NCBI RefSeq assembly: GCF_000161935.1
Contig: NZ_GG698804.1
Span: forward strand, 1 to 64,000
DNA: 64,000 nucleotides
Origin: Limosilactobacillus coleohominis 101-4-CHN
GTDB taxonomy: Bacteria; Bacillota; Bacilli; Lactobacillales; Lactobacillaceae
Reading direction: 5' to 3'
In this document: piece by piece, positions 26,074 through 36,739 of the stretch
How positions within the stretch are numbered: position 1 is the stretch's first letter
How the letters are laid out: each line of letters starts with the position of its first letter
Notes under the pieces: model-generated
Seen by the model: the letters and a program-made list of their open reading frames with translations, nothing else
Told to the model about the DNA's origin: nothing
Database searches by the model: none
Position numbers and translations under genes: made by a program

Positions 26074-27021
26074 CTATCTATCTTGACTAGTTAATTTCTC
26101 TAATTCTTCCACAATCTGGTTAATTTCCGCTAAGTCGGTCGCTTTGGCTCCACTGGCTAATTCATGGCCACCACCCCGGTGCTTCTTCGCCAGTTCATTA
26201 ATTGCTGGGCCCTTGGAGCGGAGCCGGACACGGAAGTGACCGTCCTCTTGTTCGACAAAAATCGCCCACGCCTTAACCTCGTTAATGCGTCCTGGCAAAG
26301 GAACTACCGCTGACGTTCCCGCTTCAGTCAATCCAAAGCGTTTCAAAACTTGTGAACTCAGAACCACATAACCAGCACCGCTTTCGGAAATGGTCAAATT
26401 CTCGTAGACGTATGCGGACAGTCGGGCTAGTGGAACTGTAATTTGATTTTCCCGTTGGCTAATTGCGGCCGCATCTGCTCCATGGGCAATTAATGCCCCC
26501 GCGACTAACATTGTGCGCGCTGTCGTTGCCGGGTATAAGAAACGGCCAGTATCACCAACAATTCCTGCATATAAAGCATTCGCCGCTTTCTTCGGTAACT
26601 TTAAATCATCAGCAAAGTGTTGATAAAAATCATAAATCATTTCTGAACAGCTTGATGCTTCTGGACGAACCCACATTAAGTCACCAAAAGGTTCATCATT
26701 CGGATGGTGATCAATTTTGATTAACTTATCCCCATTATCAAATCGCCGGTCATCAATCCGGGGCGCGTTAGCCGTATCGACAACGATCACCAACGCATCA
26801 TTAAACTCAGCTGATTTAAGATCATTCATCTGACCAATCCAACTCAAACTCGGAAAATCCTTGCCGACAACATAAACATCCTTATAAGGGAAGGAGGCTT
26901 TAATAATTTCTGCTAATCCAACTTGAGAACCAAACGCATCTGGATCTGGACGTTGATGCCGATGAATAATAATCTTTGGGTATTTTTTAATTTCTTGATA
27001 AATTTGGTCCAAAATTTCCAT
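26074..27021 (-). CDS. DHH-family phosphoesterase (NrnA-like)
   Basis: 315 residues. The DHH domain carries IIIHRHQRPDPDAFGSQ, the metal-binding Asp in VVDTANA, the DHHPNDE motif and DTGRFL; the C-terminal DHHA1 domain ends in GGGHELASGAKA, the nucleotide-binding glycine motif. NrnA-type enzymes hydrolyse short oligoribonucleotides (nanoRNA), 3'-phosphoadenosine 5'-phosphate and sometimes pApA; the precise substrate is not shown by sequence. It is followed by the helicase gene, so the pair may act in RNA turnover. Confidence 0.95.
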   Translation of the reverse strand: MEILDQIYQEIKKYPKIIIHRHQRPDPDAFGSQVGLAEIIKASFPYKDVYVVGKDFPSLSWIGQMNDLKSAEFNDALVIVVDTANAPRIDDRRFDNGDKLIKIDHHPNDEPFGDLMWVRPEASSCSEMIYDFYQHFADDLKLPKKAANALYAGIVGDTGRFLYPATTARTMLVAGALIAHGADAAAISQRENQITVPLARLSAYVYENLTISESGAGYVVLSSQVLKRFGLTEAGTSAVVPLPGRINEVKAWAIFVEQEDGHFRVRLRSKGPAINELAKKHRGGGHELASGAKATDLAEINQIVEELEKLTSQDR

Positions 27022-27058
27022 AATGTTCTCCTTATCAATTAATCATGATCCTAAATAA

Positions 27059-27085
27059 AAAAAGCTGGGACTGCTCCCAACTTTT
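27059..27085 (-). terminator. Terminator after yajC
   Basis: AGCTGGGA (27063-27070) pairs with TCCCAACT (27075-27082); the minus strand continues in seven T. It closes the unit that ends in yajC. Confidence 0.85.
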
Positions 27086-27089
27086 CTCA

Positions 27090-27503
27090 CTATTTAGCTG
27101 AATCTTGATGATCATCAACTTCAGCAGAATCCTTGGCATCATCAGCCGCGGCTTCTTTAGGAGCAGCTTCTTCTGCAGGAGCATCTTGAACTGCTTTATC
27201 TGCTGGCTTTTCTTCAACATTCTTTGCTGATTGCTTAGCAGCAACAACCCGTTGCACCGCAACCAGGTCAAACGTTAAGTAAATTCCTTCACAGTCAAGC
27301 GTAACTGTTTGTTCTTTTTCGTTGACTTCACTTACTACACCGTGCAGACGGCTAATAGTCACCACGTGATCGCCCGGTTGCAACTTGCTCATCATTGCTT
27401 GATGTTCCTTGCGTTGCTTTTGTTGAGGACGAATCATGAAGAAATACATGAAGACCACCATCAAAACAATCAAAATGATGCTTGACATACCTTGACTATT
27501 CAA
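27090..27503 (-). CDS. yajC: YajC preprotein translocase subunit
   Basis: 137 residues. One N-terminal helix (SSIILIVLMVVFMYFFMI) then RPQQKQRKEHQAMMSKLQPGDHVVTI, the family signature, and a small beta domain. YajC joins SecDF at the Sec translocon. It is longer than average because of a 45-residue tail of Ala, Glu, Asp and Lys (about 95-137), probably disordered. It closes the mutS-mutL-ruvAB-Tgt-like series, as in other Firmicutes where tgt precedes yajC. Confidence 0.95.
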   Translation of the reverse strand: MNSQGMSSIILIVLMVVFMYFFMIRPQQKQRKEHQAMMSKLQPGDHVVTISRLHGVVSEVNEKEQTVTLDCEGIYLTFDLVAVQRVVAAKQSAKNVEEKPADKAVQDAPAEEAAPKEAAADDAKDSAEVDDHQDSAK

Positions 27504-27578
27504 TATTCTTCATCCCTTCTAAAAATAATTCACCTTTTAAGAATACCAAAAAACAAGGGTAATTACCACTATCTTATT

Positions 27579-28646
27579 TCAAGCCTTAGTATAATATTTG
27601 GCAATTCGCCACAAGTCATTAATCTTTACTGAATTTTCTGCTTGAATTGCGTCCCGGAGTTGTTTAGCAAAACTATTAATCCACGACCAATTATTCAATC
27701 CCAAATAATGGTCAGCTAAGGGATCACGCTGATGGTTAAGATAGTGTAAGTAAGCATACGTAACCTGGGTTGTGGCATGCACGGTTATTAATCGTGAATC
27801 ATCCTGATATTTTTCATGACCAATCCTACAAGAACCTGTTGCTGTATATAGCTCACCACGATGAGCAGTTTCCATTGGTGACGCAGTGATCACAATATCA
27901 ACTCCCAAGCGCAGTGCGGCAAATATTTGCCAACTATCTGATGCAATAATCATTCGAGGTCGATCTTTTGGCAATAATTCACAAGTTTCTTTCACAATTC
28001 GAGACCACTCTTCAGGTTCATCTGGCAAATCAGCAATTAAGTAACCGCATTTGTCACCTAACTCGGTAATGCAGTGGCTACGAAGCGCTCGCAAGCCAGC
28101 ACCGACAACCACTCCCCACTCACTATTGATTTGTTTCTGCCATGTGAGGTTCAATTCGACCGCAGTTTTCAAATCGTCAACCGGCGAATAGTAGTCAGGA
28201 ACCTGATAAATAGGAAATTGAATATCAGCTTTGCCCATTATCTGGAATTGATTTGCTTGGTAACTCGTTAACCGTTTATGAGCTTTGGTAAATGGTTCTT
28301 CATAACGAACCCCCAGCTCGCCAGCATTTTTCTTAACCTTCTGCATGGGTCCAAACTCCGCTACCAATGACATTAAAGGTCGTGACCAGTTCATAAATCT
28401 TTGCAATGAACCAAGTTTTTGCATCGCTTTTTCACCAAGTTGCACAAAGAACGGCAATGCCGGTATCACTAAAGCTTGGCATTCTAGCGATGCTAATTCA
28501 GTCGTCGTTAATGGACTAACTGCTTCTCGTTTTGCAAAAGGAATCACTGCTGGTGTTTGAATTGAACCATGATCAGTAATTAATTCTCCCCTCCGTAGTT
28601 GTTCCTTTTCAGAACGTGAAGCTAAAATTTTAAACTGATTTTTCAT
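27579..28646 (-). CDS. Tgt-fold protein lacking the enzyme's active-site residues
   Basis: About 355 residues, alignable along its length with bacterial tRNA-guanine transglycosylase (Tgt): GELITDHGSIQTPAVIPF at the N-terminus, RFMNWSRP, GVD and AHRG in the C-terminal half, and AYLHYL near the end. The residues needed for catalysis are gone. The TDSGGFQ motif is replaced by SLVAEFG, the MAFDEC position reads FPIYQV, the nucleophile site GVDMFD reads GVDIVI, and the zinc ligands CxCxxC and His are replaced (VHATTQV). It sits in the tgt position between ruvB and yajC, with no queA. It is therefore unlikely to make queuosine; a non-catalytic or new role is possible. SD GAGGAA supports the start at 28646. 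Confidence 0.85.
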   Translation of the reverse strand: MKNQFKILASRSEKEQLRRGELITDHGSIQTPAVIPFAKREAVSPLTTTELASLECQALVIPALPFFVQLGEKAMQKLGSLQRFMNWSRPLMSLVAEFGPMQKVKKNAGELGVRYEEPFTKAHKRLTSYQANQFQIMGKADIQFPIYQVPDYYSPVDDLKTAVELNLTWQKQINSEWGVVVGAGLRALRSHCITELGDKCGYLIADLPDEPEEWSRIVKETCELLPKDRPRMIIASDSWQIFAALRLGVDIVITASPMETAHRGELYTATGSCRIGHEKYQDDSRLITVHATTQVTYAYLHYLNHQRDPLADHYLGLNNWSWINSFAKQLRDAIQAENSVKINDLWRIAKYYTKA

Positions 28647-28660
28647 TACCATTTCCTCAT

Positions 28661-29674
28661 TTAATTCGACTCATAATTTAGCCCTAAGTGTTCATATGCG
28701 GCTGGTGTTACCACTCGACCACGGGAAGTTCGTGACAGAAAGCCGATTTGTAATAGGTATGGTTCGTACATTTCCTCAATCGTATCGACTTCTTCACCAA
28801 TATTGGCAGCAATGGTTTTCACCCCGACTGGTCCACCATGATATAGGTTAATCATTGTTAAAAGCACCTTCCGGTCGACTTCATCCAAGCCCTTGCCGTC
28901 AACTTGAAGTAAGTGGAGTGCCTTAACCACAATCTCATGATCAATGGCTGGCTTTTTAGCGACCTGAGCGAAATCGCGCACCCGCTTTAATAATCGGTTG
29001 GCAATTCGTGGTGTCCCTCGCGACCGCAATGCTAATTCATGTGCTCCTGTCTGCTCAATTGAAATTTTAAAAATACCCGCACTCCGTAAAATAATTTGCT
29101 GAAGTTCTGCTGAATCGTAGTACGCCATATGTTCAACAATTCCAAAACGATCTCTTAAGGGAGCCGATAATGCACCAGCCCGGGTGGTTGCTCCAATCAA
29201 TGTAAAGGGCGGTAACGGAAAATGAACCGGATGTGCAGTCGGCCCTTCACCAACCACAATGTCAATATAGAAATCTTCCATGGCTGAGTACAGCATTTCT
29301 TCAACCACCTTCGGCAACCGGTGAATTTCATCAATAAAAAGAATATCCCCAGCTTGCAATTCATTTAATAGTGCCACTAAATCCCCAGGCTTTTCAATTG
29401 CCGGCCCACTGGTCGTTTTGATTTGCACGCCCATTTCATGAGCCACCACCATTGCTAACGTCGTTTTACCAAGACCCGGTGGTCCATACAGCAAAACATG
29501 GTCCAGTGCTTCCGAACGGGATTTAGCAGCTGTGATGTAGACTTTTAATTCTTTTTTAATTTTACGCTGACCGATGTAATCATCTAAAGTCTGCGGACGT
29601 AAACTCTTTTCGATCACACTTTCATTTTCGTTCGTCGCTTGATTTGACATAATATTTTCTGCATCACTCACCAT
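28661..29674 (-). CDS. ruvB: Holliday junction branch-migration ATPase RuvB
   Basis: 337 residues. AAA+ ATPase with [12 protein letters not shown], Walker [15 protein letters not shown], Walker [11 protein letters not shown], sensor 1 [10 protein letters not shown] and arginine finger region APLRDRFG; the winged helix [16 protein letters not shown] is at the C-terminus. RuvB hexamers drive branch migration with RuvA. The ATG at 29674 has AGGAGGG upstream. It starts 15 bases after ruvA. Confidence 0.98.
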   Translation of the reverse strand: MVSDAENIMSNQATNENESVIEKSLRPQTLDDYIGQRKIKKELKVYITAAKSRSEALDHVLLYGPPGLGKTTLAMVVAHEMGVQIKTTSGPAIEKPGDLVALLNELQAGDILFIDEIHRLPKVVEEMLYSAMEDFYIDIVVGEGPTAHPVHFPLPPFTLIGATTRAGALSAPLRDRFGIVEHMAYYDSAELQQIILRSAGIFKISIEQTGAHELALRSRGTPRIANRLLKRVRDFAQVAKKPAIDHEIVVKALHLLQVDGKGLDEVDRKVLLTMINLYHGGPVGVKTIAANIGEEVDTIEEMYEPYLLQIGFLSRTSRGRVVTPAAYEHLGLNYESN

Positions 29675-29689
29675 TACACCCTCCTTTCA

Positions 29690-30292
29690 CTAACTCAATA
29701 GGGTCAGGCCCTTCCGCAGATATTGGTCTGTCGAGAGACCTCCTTCTTGTTTCAGTGAACTAGCCACTTTTTTAACATCCTTTGCCGAATATCCCAACGC
29801 CTTTAATGCAGCTAAAGCATCCGCCAATTCAGGGTTATCCTGATTATTCGTTGGCAACTGTTCAACTTGTGGTTGCAAGTCAAAGGTTGGCAATAGTGAG
29901 TCAACCTTATCCTGCAATTCAATAATAATCCGTGAAGCAGTTTTCTTACCGATTCCCGGAAATTTGGTAATATATGAAACATTATTATTAGCAATTGCTT
30001 CGACCAATCCCTCATGATCAGGGTTCGCCAAGATCGCTAAAGCACTCTTCGGCCCAATCCCAGATACGGCTAATAATTTAGTAAAGAGACGCTTTTCTTC
30101 GGCATTGTGAAAACCGAATAAACTAATTGCGTCATCGCGAACTGCTTGATAGACATAAATCTTAGTTGCATCTTCATTTAATGGGTAGCTATATGGGTTG
30201 GCAACTTGAACCCGAAAGCCTACCCCATTCACTTCAATTACTAAATAATCAGGATGGGCTTCCGTAATCGTTCCCAGTAGATATTCGTACAT
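29690..30292 (-). CDS. ruvA: Holliday junction DNA-binding protein RuvA
   Basis: 200 residues. OB-fold domain at the start ([23 protein letters not shown], shown in part), helix-hairpin-helix motifs [16 protein letters not shown] and [17 protein letters not shown] in the middle, and a flexible linker to the C-terminal domain that contacts RuvB (ALKALGYS). Tetramers hold the junction flat for RuvB. It lies 14 bases after mutL in the repair operon. Confidence 0.97.
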   Translation of the reverse strand: MYEYLLGTITEAHPDYLVIEVNGVGFRVQVANPYSYPLNEDATKIYVYQAVRDDAISLFGFHNAEEKRLFTKLLAVSGIGPKSALAILANPDHEGLVEAIANNNVSYITKFPGIGKKTASRIIIELQDKVDSLLPTFDLQPQVEQLPTNNQDNPELADALAALKALGYSAKDVKKVASSLKQEGGLSTDQYLRKGLTLLS

Positions 30293-30306
30293 TCTCTTCC
30301 TCGTTT

Positions 30307-32295
30307 CTAATACTCATGATCATCAAAATCGTTGGCAAACGGTTGATGACTTTCTTGAATCCGTTTAAATAATTTTTCTAGGTCAGTATCAGTAAAGTGA
30401 ATCAATACTGGACGGCCATGAGGACAATTAAATGGATTTTCACAATGCGGTAAAGTTTTTAATAGGGCTTTAGCTTGTAAATCATCCAGGTGGTGATTAG
30501 CTTTGATGGCCCGCTTACAGCTCATCATAATCGCCGTTTTGGCACGAAATTCTGCTACCGTAAGATGACCATTTTGAATTACCCAATCAATCATTTCACG
30601 AGCAGTATCTTCTTCCTGACCATCAATAAACCAAGTTGGATGGCTTGATAGTAAAAAGCTATTTTGCCCAAATGGTTCTAAGTGGAGACCAACCTGTTGC
30701 AAAGTGGTTAATTGTTCATTAATTTTTAACGCGTCTGAAACAGAATAATTCAATACCAACGGCTGTAAAAAGTTTTGCTGATCAGCCGAAACCTGCCCAA
30801 TTGCTTTCCTAAACCGCTCATAGTTAACCCGTTCTTGGGCGGCATGTTGGTCAATAATATATAATCCATCAGAAGCCTGTGCCAATAAAAAGGTCCCTTG
30901 TAACTGGCCAATGTATTGTAATTGTGGAAAGCGCTGTTGATCATGATCTCCTTGGTCATTAATCGCCAAGCTTACTTCTTCCGTGTGCTGATTAGTCTCT
31001 TCCCTGTTATTCACAGTGGTTTGCTCATCATTAAACGGGGTTGCAACCTCATTTTGATATTTACGATCAAATTCCTTTAAACGCGGTTGTTGAAGTTCAG
31101 CCCGACTATGGATAACAATCGGGGTTGCAACAATACTATCCCTACTATCAACTTTCGCCGGATTACTATGATCCATCATAACAGGGGTTGCGGCTTCATT
31201 GCTCGTTAAATTAGCAGTTTGACTATACGTATCAGTTTTTTCTTCAACCACCGACGAATTCGGTGTGGTTAGTAATTGATTGGCCCGTTCGCCAACATCT
31301 GGAATTAAATTCTGCTGGGCAATTTTCTGCTGAATGGTCGTACTGATTAAGGTTGCCAGTTGTTGCTCTTTACTCAGACGAACCTCTCGTTTAGCAGGAT
31401 GCACATTAACGTCCACTAAAAGTGGATCCAAATCAATATTAACGACAACTACTGGATAGCGACCAACCATTAATTTAGAGCCATAACCCTCAATAATTGC
31501 TTTAGTTAATTGGTAATTACGCACGTAACGATGGTTGATAGTAATCGTCATGTACTGCCCGCTTGCCCGGGTTAGTTCTGGTAAAGAAACAAGGCCATCC
31601 ACCGTAAAGTCTGGATCAGCACCGTGAATTGCTAACATTTTACGACCCACTTTGACCCCATAAATTGCTGCAATCACTTGTTGAACATTGCCATTTCCAG
31701 CCGACCGAAACATTTCCCGACCGTCATGAGTAAATGAGATGGCTACATCAGGATTGGCAAGCGCTAACCGGTTAATAATATCAACCATTCGACTAAGTTC
31801 CGTCTGCGGTGATTTGAGGTATTTTAGGCGGGCTGGAGTGTTAAAAAACAGCTCACTAACTTTGACATCCGTACCGCGCCGTGCTGGTGCAGCCTGAAAA
31901 TCTTTTAGTTCGCCACCATGAAAGTGGATCATTGTTCCTGATGCACCACCAGTTGCCGTGGTCATCACCACATCTGCAACTGAAGCGATACTTGGTAACG
32001 CTTCGCCACGAAATCCCATCGTCTGCACGCGGAACAGGTCTTGCCGAGTGCTAATCTTACTGGTTGCATGGCGTTTAAAAGCTTCTTTAACATCTTCCGT
32101 GGCAATTCCATCACCATCATCAATCACCCTTAATTCACCCAGGCCTGCTTTTGTCACCACAATATCAATTCTTTTACTGTGGGCGTCAAGTGAGTTTTCA
32201 ACTAACTCTTTGATAATTGAGGCTGGGCGTTCGATTACTTCACCAGCCGCAATTTGATTAGCAAGTACATTATTCAACTCATGAATTTTACCCAA
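30307..32295 (-). CDS. mutL: DNA mismatch repair protein MutL
   Basis: 662 residues. GHKL ATPase domain with [35 protein letters not shown] and the [13 protein letters not shown] end; then a 130-residue, Thr/Gln/Asn-rich variable linker; then a C-terminal dimerisation domain with [11 protein letters not shown] and [11 protein letters not shown]. The zinc/endonuclease motif [12 protein letters not shown] is present, as in methyl-independent MutLs. The start is TTG at 32295 with AAGGATG upstream. It follows mutS by 12 bases. Confidence 0.97.
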   Translation of the reverse strand: MGKIHELNNVLANQIAAGEVIERPASIIKELVENSLDAHSKRIDIVVTKAGLGELRVIDDGDGIATEDVKEAFKRHATSKISTRQDLFRVQTMGFRGEALPSIASVADVVMTTATGGASGTMIHFHGGELKDFQAAPARRGTDVKVSELFFNTPARLKYLKSPQTELSRMVDIINRLALANPDVAISFTHDGREMFRSAGNGNVQQVIAAIYGVKVGRKMLAIHGADPDFTVDGLVSLPELTRASGQYMTITINHRYVRNYQLTKAIIEGYGSKLMVGRYPVVVVNIDLDPLLVDVNVHPAKREVRLSKEQQLATLISTTIQQKIAQQNLIPDVGERANQLLTTPNSSVVEEKTDTYSQTANLTSNEAATPVMMDHSNPAKVDSRDSIVATPIVIHSRAELQQPRLKEFDRKYQNEVATPFNDEQTTVNNREETNQHTEEVSLAINDQGDHDQQRFPQLQYIGQLQGTFLLAQASDGLYIIDQHAAQERVNYERFRKAIGQVSADQQNFLQPLVLNYSVSDALKINEQLTTLQQVGLHLEPFGQNSFLLSSHPTWFIDGQEEDTAREMIDWVIQNGHLTVAEFRAKTAIMMSCKRAIKANHHLDDLQAKALLKTLPHCENPFNCPHGRPVLIHFTDTDLEKLFKRIQESHQPFANDFDDHEY

Positions 32296-32307
32296 TTCAC
32301 ATCATCC

Positions 32308-34932
32308 TTACTTTAACTTTTGCTGCCACTGGTAAACTTGATTCATTACTTCCATCGGCGTCATACTCATCAAATCTAAGCCCTGTAATTGCTTAAGCAC
32401 CTTATCATTTCGCCGATGATTTGGCTGCTTAGGTGCTGGTGAAAAGAGTTCCAGCTGGCCATCTTGTTCCACTGGATATTGCGGTTGCGTATTGCTTTCA
32501 TTGACCGTATTAACTTCTTTAGACTCAGTAACCGTGGCTCCAGCAACGTGATCATCCTCATGTTCACTCTCTAGCGACTGTAAGATATGATTAGCCCGCT
32601 TCAGCAACGTTGCAGGCATCCCGGCCAGTTTAGCAACATGAATCCCATATGATTTATCTGCTGGTCCATCTGTTACCTTATGGAGGAAGATTAATTCACC
32701 ATTTTCTTCAGTGGCACCAACATGAACATTTTGCAATTTATCCAACTGCTGATCCAAGCCCGTTAACTCATGATAGTGAGTAGAAAAGAGGGTCTTGGCG
32801 TGCACATTATTATGAACATATTCGATAATTGCCTGTGCTAGTGCCATCCCATCATAGGTCGCCGTCCCCCGACCAATTTCATCAAACAAAATTAAGCTAT
32901 TACGGGTAGCATGCAGTAAAGCATTGTTGGCTTCCATCATTTCAACCATGAAGGTACTTTCACCTGATACTAAATCATCGGCAGCACCAATTCGGGTGAA
33001 AATCTGATCAAAAATCGGCATATTAGCTTTTTCAGCCGGAATAAAACAACCCATTTGGGCCATCACTGCCGACAAGGCCAATTGGCGCATATAAGTACTC
33101 TTTCCTGACATGTTAGGTCCGGTAATCAGTAGGATATCCGTATCTTGCCCCATTTGAACATCATTTGGGACGTATTCTTGATGGCCCATAAACTTTTCAA
33201 CTACCGGATGACGACCATTTTTGATCATTAGCTGATGATCATGATTCAACTCTGGCCGCACAAAATGATATTTTTCAGAAACTACAGCAAAGCTTTGTAA
33301 AACATCTAATTCAGATAACGCTTCTGCAAGCGCTTGAAGCCGCTCAATCGCGGTTTTCACCTGCTCACGAACTTCCACAAACAAATCATACTCCAATGCG
33401 GTTGATTTTTCCTGTGCCCCTAGGATTAGCGCTTCCTTTTCCTTTAATTCTGGGGTTGAGAAACGTTCTGCGTTCGTGAGGGTCTGTTTTCGTTCGTAGC
33501 GATCTTTAGGGAGTTTATCCAAATTAACCTTGGTAACTTCAATGTAATAGCCAAACACATGGTTATAACCAATCTTTAAGTTATTAATTCCGGTCGTTTG
33601 ACGTTCTTTTTGTTGCAAATCGGCAATCCATTGTTTTCCATTATTCATGGCATCACGGTAATTATCTAGTTGATCATTATAGTGGTCTTTAATAACTCCA
33701 CCATCCGTTACCGAAATCGGCGGATCATCATTAATGGCCTGGTCCATTAGATCAGCAATATCTTCCAGTGGATCCAAACGATTACCAAGCTCGTCAAACA
33801 CTGGTGAATCCATCGTTTCCAACACATATTTAATTTTCGGTACCTGTTGTAGCGAAGTTTTTAATTGGATCAAATCACGACCATTAACACTACCGTACGC
33901 CACGCGCCCGGCCAATCGTTCTAAGTCATACACCTTAATTAATTCATCTTGAAGATTCTGACGTTCAAAGTAATTATCTAAAAGAACTTGTACTTTATCC
34001 TGTCGCTTTTCGATCTTTTGCTGGTCGATTAATGGTCGGTCTAACCAGCGTTTTAATAACCGACTTCCCATCGCCGTTTTGGTTTCATCCAGCAACCATA
34101 CCAGTGTCCCTTGTCGTTTACCGCTCCGTAGGTTCGTCATTAATTCAAGATTAGTTTTTGAATAATGATCAATTTTCATAAAAGAGCTGGGCTGATATGA
34201 CTGTGCAATTTGTAAATGCGCCAACGAACGTTTCTGGGTTGTCAAAAGGTATGACACCAAAATAGCGACCACGTGTTGCTGATTTTGGTTTTCCAGATTC
34301 TGGGTCAGATAGCTAACTTCTGCTTCCTTTGCCAACTGAGATTGACTAGAAATCAAAATATTCCGTTTTCCTAATTCATCAATAATGGATTGCGGCAGCT
34401 TTTCCAAATGAACAACTTCACGCGTTTGCAGGTTAATTAATTCATTCATCAATTCACTCTGCTGCTGAAAAGTTGTCGTTTTCAATTCCCCGGTTGATAA
34501 ATCTGCATAAGCCAGGCAGTAGTCACTACCATCAAGGTAGACCGCTGTTAAGTAATTGTTACTCTGGGCCTGATCGCCCTTTAGGTCCATTTGTGTTCCC
34601 GGAGTTACTAATCTAGTGACTGCTCGTTTAACCATGCCCTTAGCTTTTTTGGGATCCTCCATCTGCTCACAAATGGCTACCTTATACCCCTTGTCAATCA
34701 AAATGTCGACATAGTTTTCCACAGCACGGTGCGGAACCCCACACATTGGAATGGGATTTTTCGCGCTATGACTCCGACTGGTTAATGTTAACTCCAGTAA
34801 TTGTGCACCCTTAATCGCATCATCATTAAATAGTTCATAAAAATCACCCAACCGATAAAACAAAAAAGCATCCGGATATTGGTCCTTTACTTTCTGATAT
34901 TGTTCCATCATTGGTGTTAGCTTTTTGGCCAC
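32308..34932 (-). CDS. mutS: DNA mismatch repair protein MutS
   Basis: About 874 residues. The mismatch-binding domain begins [18 protein letters not shown] with [11 protein letters not shown] (Phe-x-Glu mismatch wedge); connector, core, lever and clamp domains follow; the ATPase has [33 protein letters not shown] and the STHYHEL motif, with a C-terminal beta-clamp-like and tetramer region. The frame begins at GTG 34941, which overlaps the ribosome site; a GTG at 34932 has AGAGG 8 bases away and is preferred. First gene of mutS-mutL-ruvA-ruvB. Confidence 0.97.
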   Translation of the reverse strand: MAKKLTPMMEQYQKVKDQYPDAFLFYRLGDFYELFNDDAIKGAQLLELTLTSRSHSAKNPIPMCGVPHRAVENYVDILIDKGYKVAICEQMEDPKKAKGMVKRAVTRLVTPGTQMDLKGDQAQSNNYLTAVYLDGSDYCLAYADLSTGELKTTTFQQQSELMNELINLQTREVVHLEKLPQSIIDELGKRNILISSQSQLAKEAEVSYLTQNLENQNQQHVVAILVSYLLTTQKRSLAHLQIAQSYQPSSFMKIDHYSKTNLELMTNLRSGKRQGTLVWLLDETKTAMGSRLLKRWLDRPLIDQQKIEKRQDKVQVLLDNYFERQNLQDELIKVYDLERLAGRVAYGSVNGRDLIQLKTSLQQVPKIKYVLETMDSPVFDELGNRLDPLEDIADLMDQAINDDPPISVTDGGVIKDHYNDQLDNYRDAMNNGKQWIADLQQKERQTTGINNLKIGYNHVFGYYIEVTKVNLDKLPKDRYERKQTLTNAERFSTPELKEKEALILGAQEKSTALEYDLFVEVREQVKTAIERLQALAEALSELDVLQSFAVVSEKYHFVRPELNHDHQLMIKNGRHPVVEKFMGHQEYVPNDVQMGQDTDILLITGPNMSGKSTYMRQLALSAVMAQMGCFIPAEKANMPIFDQIFTRIGAADDLVSGESTFMVEMMEANNALLHATRNSLILFDEIGRGTATYDGMALAQAIIEYVHNNVHAKTLFSTHYHELTGLDQQLDKLQNVHVGATEENGELIFLHKVTDGPADKSYGIHVAKLAGMPATLLKRANHILQSLESEHEDDHVAGATVTESKEVNTVNESNTQPQYPVEQDGQLELFSPAPKQPNHRRNDKVLKQLQGLDLMSMTPMEVMNQVYQWQQKLK

Positions 34933-34979
34933 TATTTTCACCTCTCGTTACTTAATCTCTCTTCTCACTATTTTAAACG

Positions 34980-35010
34980 AAAAAGGCCGGGTCAACATCC
35001 CAGCCTCGTT
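34980..35010 (-). terminator. Terminator after rny
   Basis: AGGCCGGG (34984-34991) and CCCAGCCT (34999-35006) form a stem with one G-T pair, followed by TTTTTCG on the minus strand. Confidence 0.8.
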
Positions 35011-35011
35011 T

Positions 35012-36559
35012 TTATTTTGCATAGTCTACAGCACGAACTTCCCGAATAACCGTGACCTTAATGTGTCCGGGATACTCTAACTGATCTTCAATTTCATGTT
35101 TGATATCATGCGACAAGGCAGCAGCCTGGTTGTCAGAAACCTTCTTCGGTTTAACAATAACCCGGACTTCACGGCCAGCCTGAATTGCATAGCTATGGTC
35201 AACACCCTTATGATGATTGGCAATTGATTCAAGCTGCTTCAGCCGCTGAATGTACTCCTCCAAAGACTCACTCCGTGCCCCTGGACGGGCGCCAGAAATC
35301 GCGTCTGCCGCTTGAACCAGCACCGCAATAATGGATGTTGCTGGGACATCTCCATGGTGCGAAGCAATTGTATTAATGACCACAGGATTTTCCTTATACT
35401 TACGGGTCAATTCAACCCCTAATTCAACATGAGAGCCATCAACTTCATGATCAATTGCTTTACCAATATCATGTAATAATCCGGCCCGCTTAGCTAATGT
35501 GGTATCTTCGCCCAGTTCAGCTGCCATAATCTCTGTCAATTTAGCAACTTCAATTGAGTGTTGAAGAACATTTTGACCATAACTTGTCCGGTATTTCATT
35601 CGGCCAATTGTCTTAATGAGATCCGGATGCATACTATGAATTCCGAGGTCAAAGATCGTTTCTTCACCGACTTCACGTAGTTGTGCATCCATATCATTAC
35701 GTGCCTTTTCAACTGCCTCTTCAATCCGTGCCGGATGAATCCGCCCATCTTGAATTAGTCGCTCCAGTGCCATTTTGGCAATTTCTCGGCGTACTGGATC
35801 AAAACCACTCAGTACTACCGCTTCAGGCGTATCATCGATAATCAAATCGATTCCCGTTAATGTTTCTAGGGTCCGAATGTTCCGTCCTTCACGACCAATA
35901 ATTCGTCCCTTCATATCATCATTAGGGAGATTAACCACTGACACTGTTGCTTCTGACACCATATCAGCACTACTCCGTTGAATAGCACTAACAATTAAAC
36001 TTTTAGCTTTCTTTTCCGCTGTTAATTGTGCGTCTTCTTCGCTTTCTCGGATCATCTTATCGCGTTCAACCGCTAACTCTTCTTTTAATTTCGCTAGCAA
36101 TAGTTTCTTAGCTTGATCCTCACTTAATCCTGCAACTTCCTGCAATTTATCTGCTTGTTGCTTGATTAAATTTGCCACTTGTTCATGATCTTTTTGAACT
36201 TGTTCTCGTTTTGCATCCAATTTGGATTCCCGAGAACTAATTACATTTTCTCGATCTTCTAAGGCACTATCCTTCCGATCCAACGTGTTTTCCCGTTGAA
36301 TTAAGCGTTCCTCTTGTTTTTGAACTTCTTGACGACGCTCTTGTAGATCTTGTTCTACACTTTCCCGATAGCGATGACTTTCTTCCTTTGCTTCCAGAAT
36401 GGCTTCCTTTTTTGCGGTTGCCGCTTCTTTCTTAGCAGACGAAATGATTTCCTTAGCATTATTTTTGGCCTGTTCAACTTGTCGTTCTACAATGAAACGA
36501 CGAATAAAGTAACCAAAAACACAAGCAACAATAGCGATGACGGCCGTCAATATTTTCAT
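35012..36559 (-). CDS. rny: Ribonuclease Y
   Basis: 515 residues, an endoribonuclease that starts mRNA decay at the membrane. An N-terminal helix ([14 protein letters not shown]) is followed by a long coiled coil (about 25-175, rich in [12 protein letters not shown] and QKQEERL), a KH domain with [17 protein letters not shown], and an HD domain with [12 protein letters not shown] and ASHHGDVPA. Its promoter is visible upstream and a terminator separates it from mutS. Ribosome site GGAGGGG. Confidence 0.98.
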   Translation of the reverse strand: MKILTAVIAIVACVFGYFIRRFIVERQVEQAKNNAKEIISSAKKEAATAKKEAILEAKEESHRYRESVEQDLQERRQEVQKQEERLIQRENTLDRKDSALEDRENVISSRESKLDAKREQVQKDHEQVANLIKQQADKLQEVAGLSEDQAKKLLLAKLKEELAVERDKMIRESEEDAQLTAEKKAKSLIVSAIQRSSADMVSEATVSVVNLPNDDMKGRIIGREGRNIRTLETLTGIDLIIDDTPEAVVLSGFDPVRREIAKMALERLIQDGRIHPARIEEAVEKARNDMDAQLREVGEETIFDLGIHSMHPDLIKTIGRMKYRTSYGQNVLQHSIEVAKLTEIMAAELGEDTTLAKRAGLLHDIGKAIDHEVDGSHVELGVELTRKYKENPVVINTIASHHGDVPATSIIAVLVQAADAISGARPGARSESLEEYIQRLKQLESIANHHKGVDHSYAIQAGREVRVIVKPKKVSDNQAAALSHDIKHEIEDQLEYPGHIKVTVIREVRAVDYAK

Positions 36560-36643
36560 TATGACCCCTCCAAATCAACTATTGAGTTGTGATTTAATCA
36601 ATTAAATTACAAACTGCCGTGTAAAAAACACGTACAAAGTTAA

Positions 36644-36671
36644 TTTTAATCGTTGTCGGAAAGGGTGTCAA
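36644..36671 (-). promoter_or_regulatory. Promoter of rny
   Basis: Consensus -35 TTGACA (36666-36671) and -10 TAAAAT (36644-36649), 16 bases apart on the minus strand. The leader of about 80 bases contains a small hairpin CGTGTAAAAAACACG. Confidence 0.7.
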
Positions 36672-36690
36672 TAAATGGTTGTTCCACAAA

Positions 36691-36733
36691 TAAAAAATGC
36701 GTGAGAAAATAACATGCTTTCTCACTCATTTTT
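36691..36733 (-). terminator. Terminator after recA
   Basis: ATGCGTGAGAAA (36697-36708) pairs with TTTCTCACTCAT (36718-36729), one mismatch, and the minus strand continues TTTTTTATTTG. It separates recA from the rny promoter. Confidence 0.85.
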
Positions 36734-36739
36734 AGTTCA

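Noticed and set aside
27035-27271. Basic 78-codon frame overlapping the end of yajC
   Set aside because: It is an alternative frame of the low-complexity yajC tail with no start signal.
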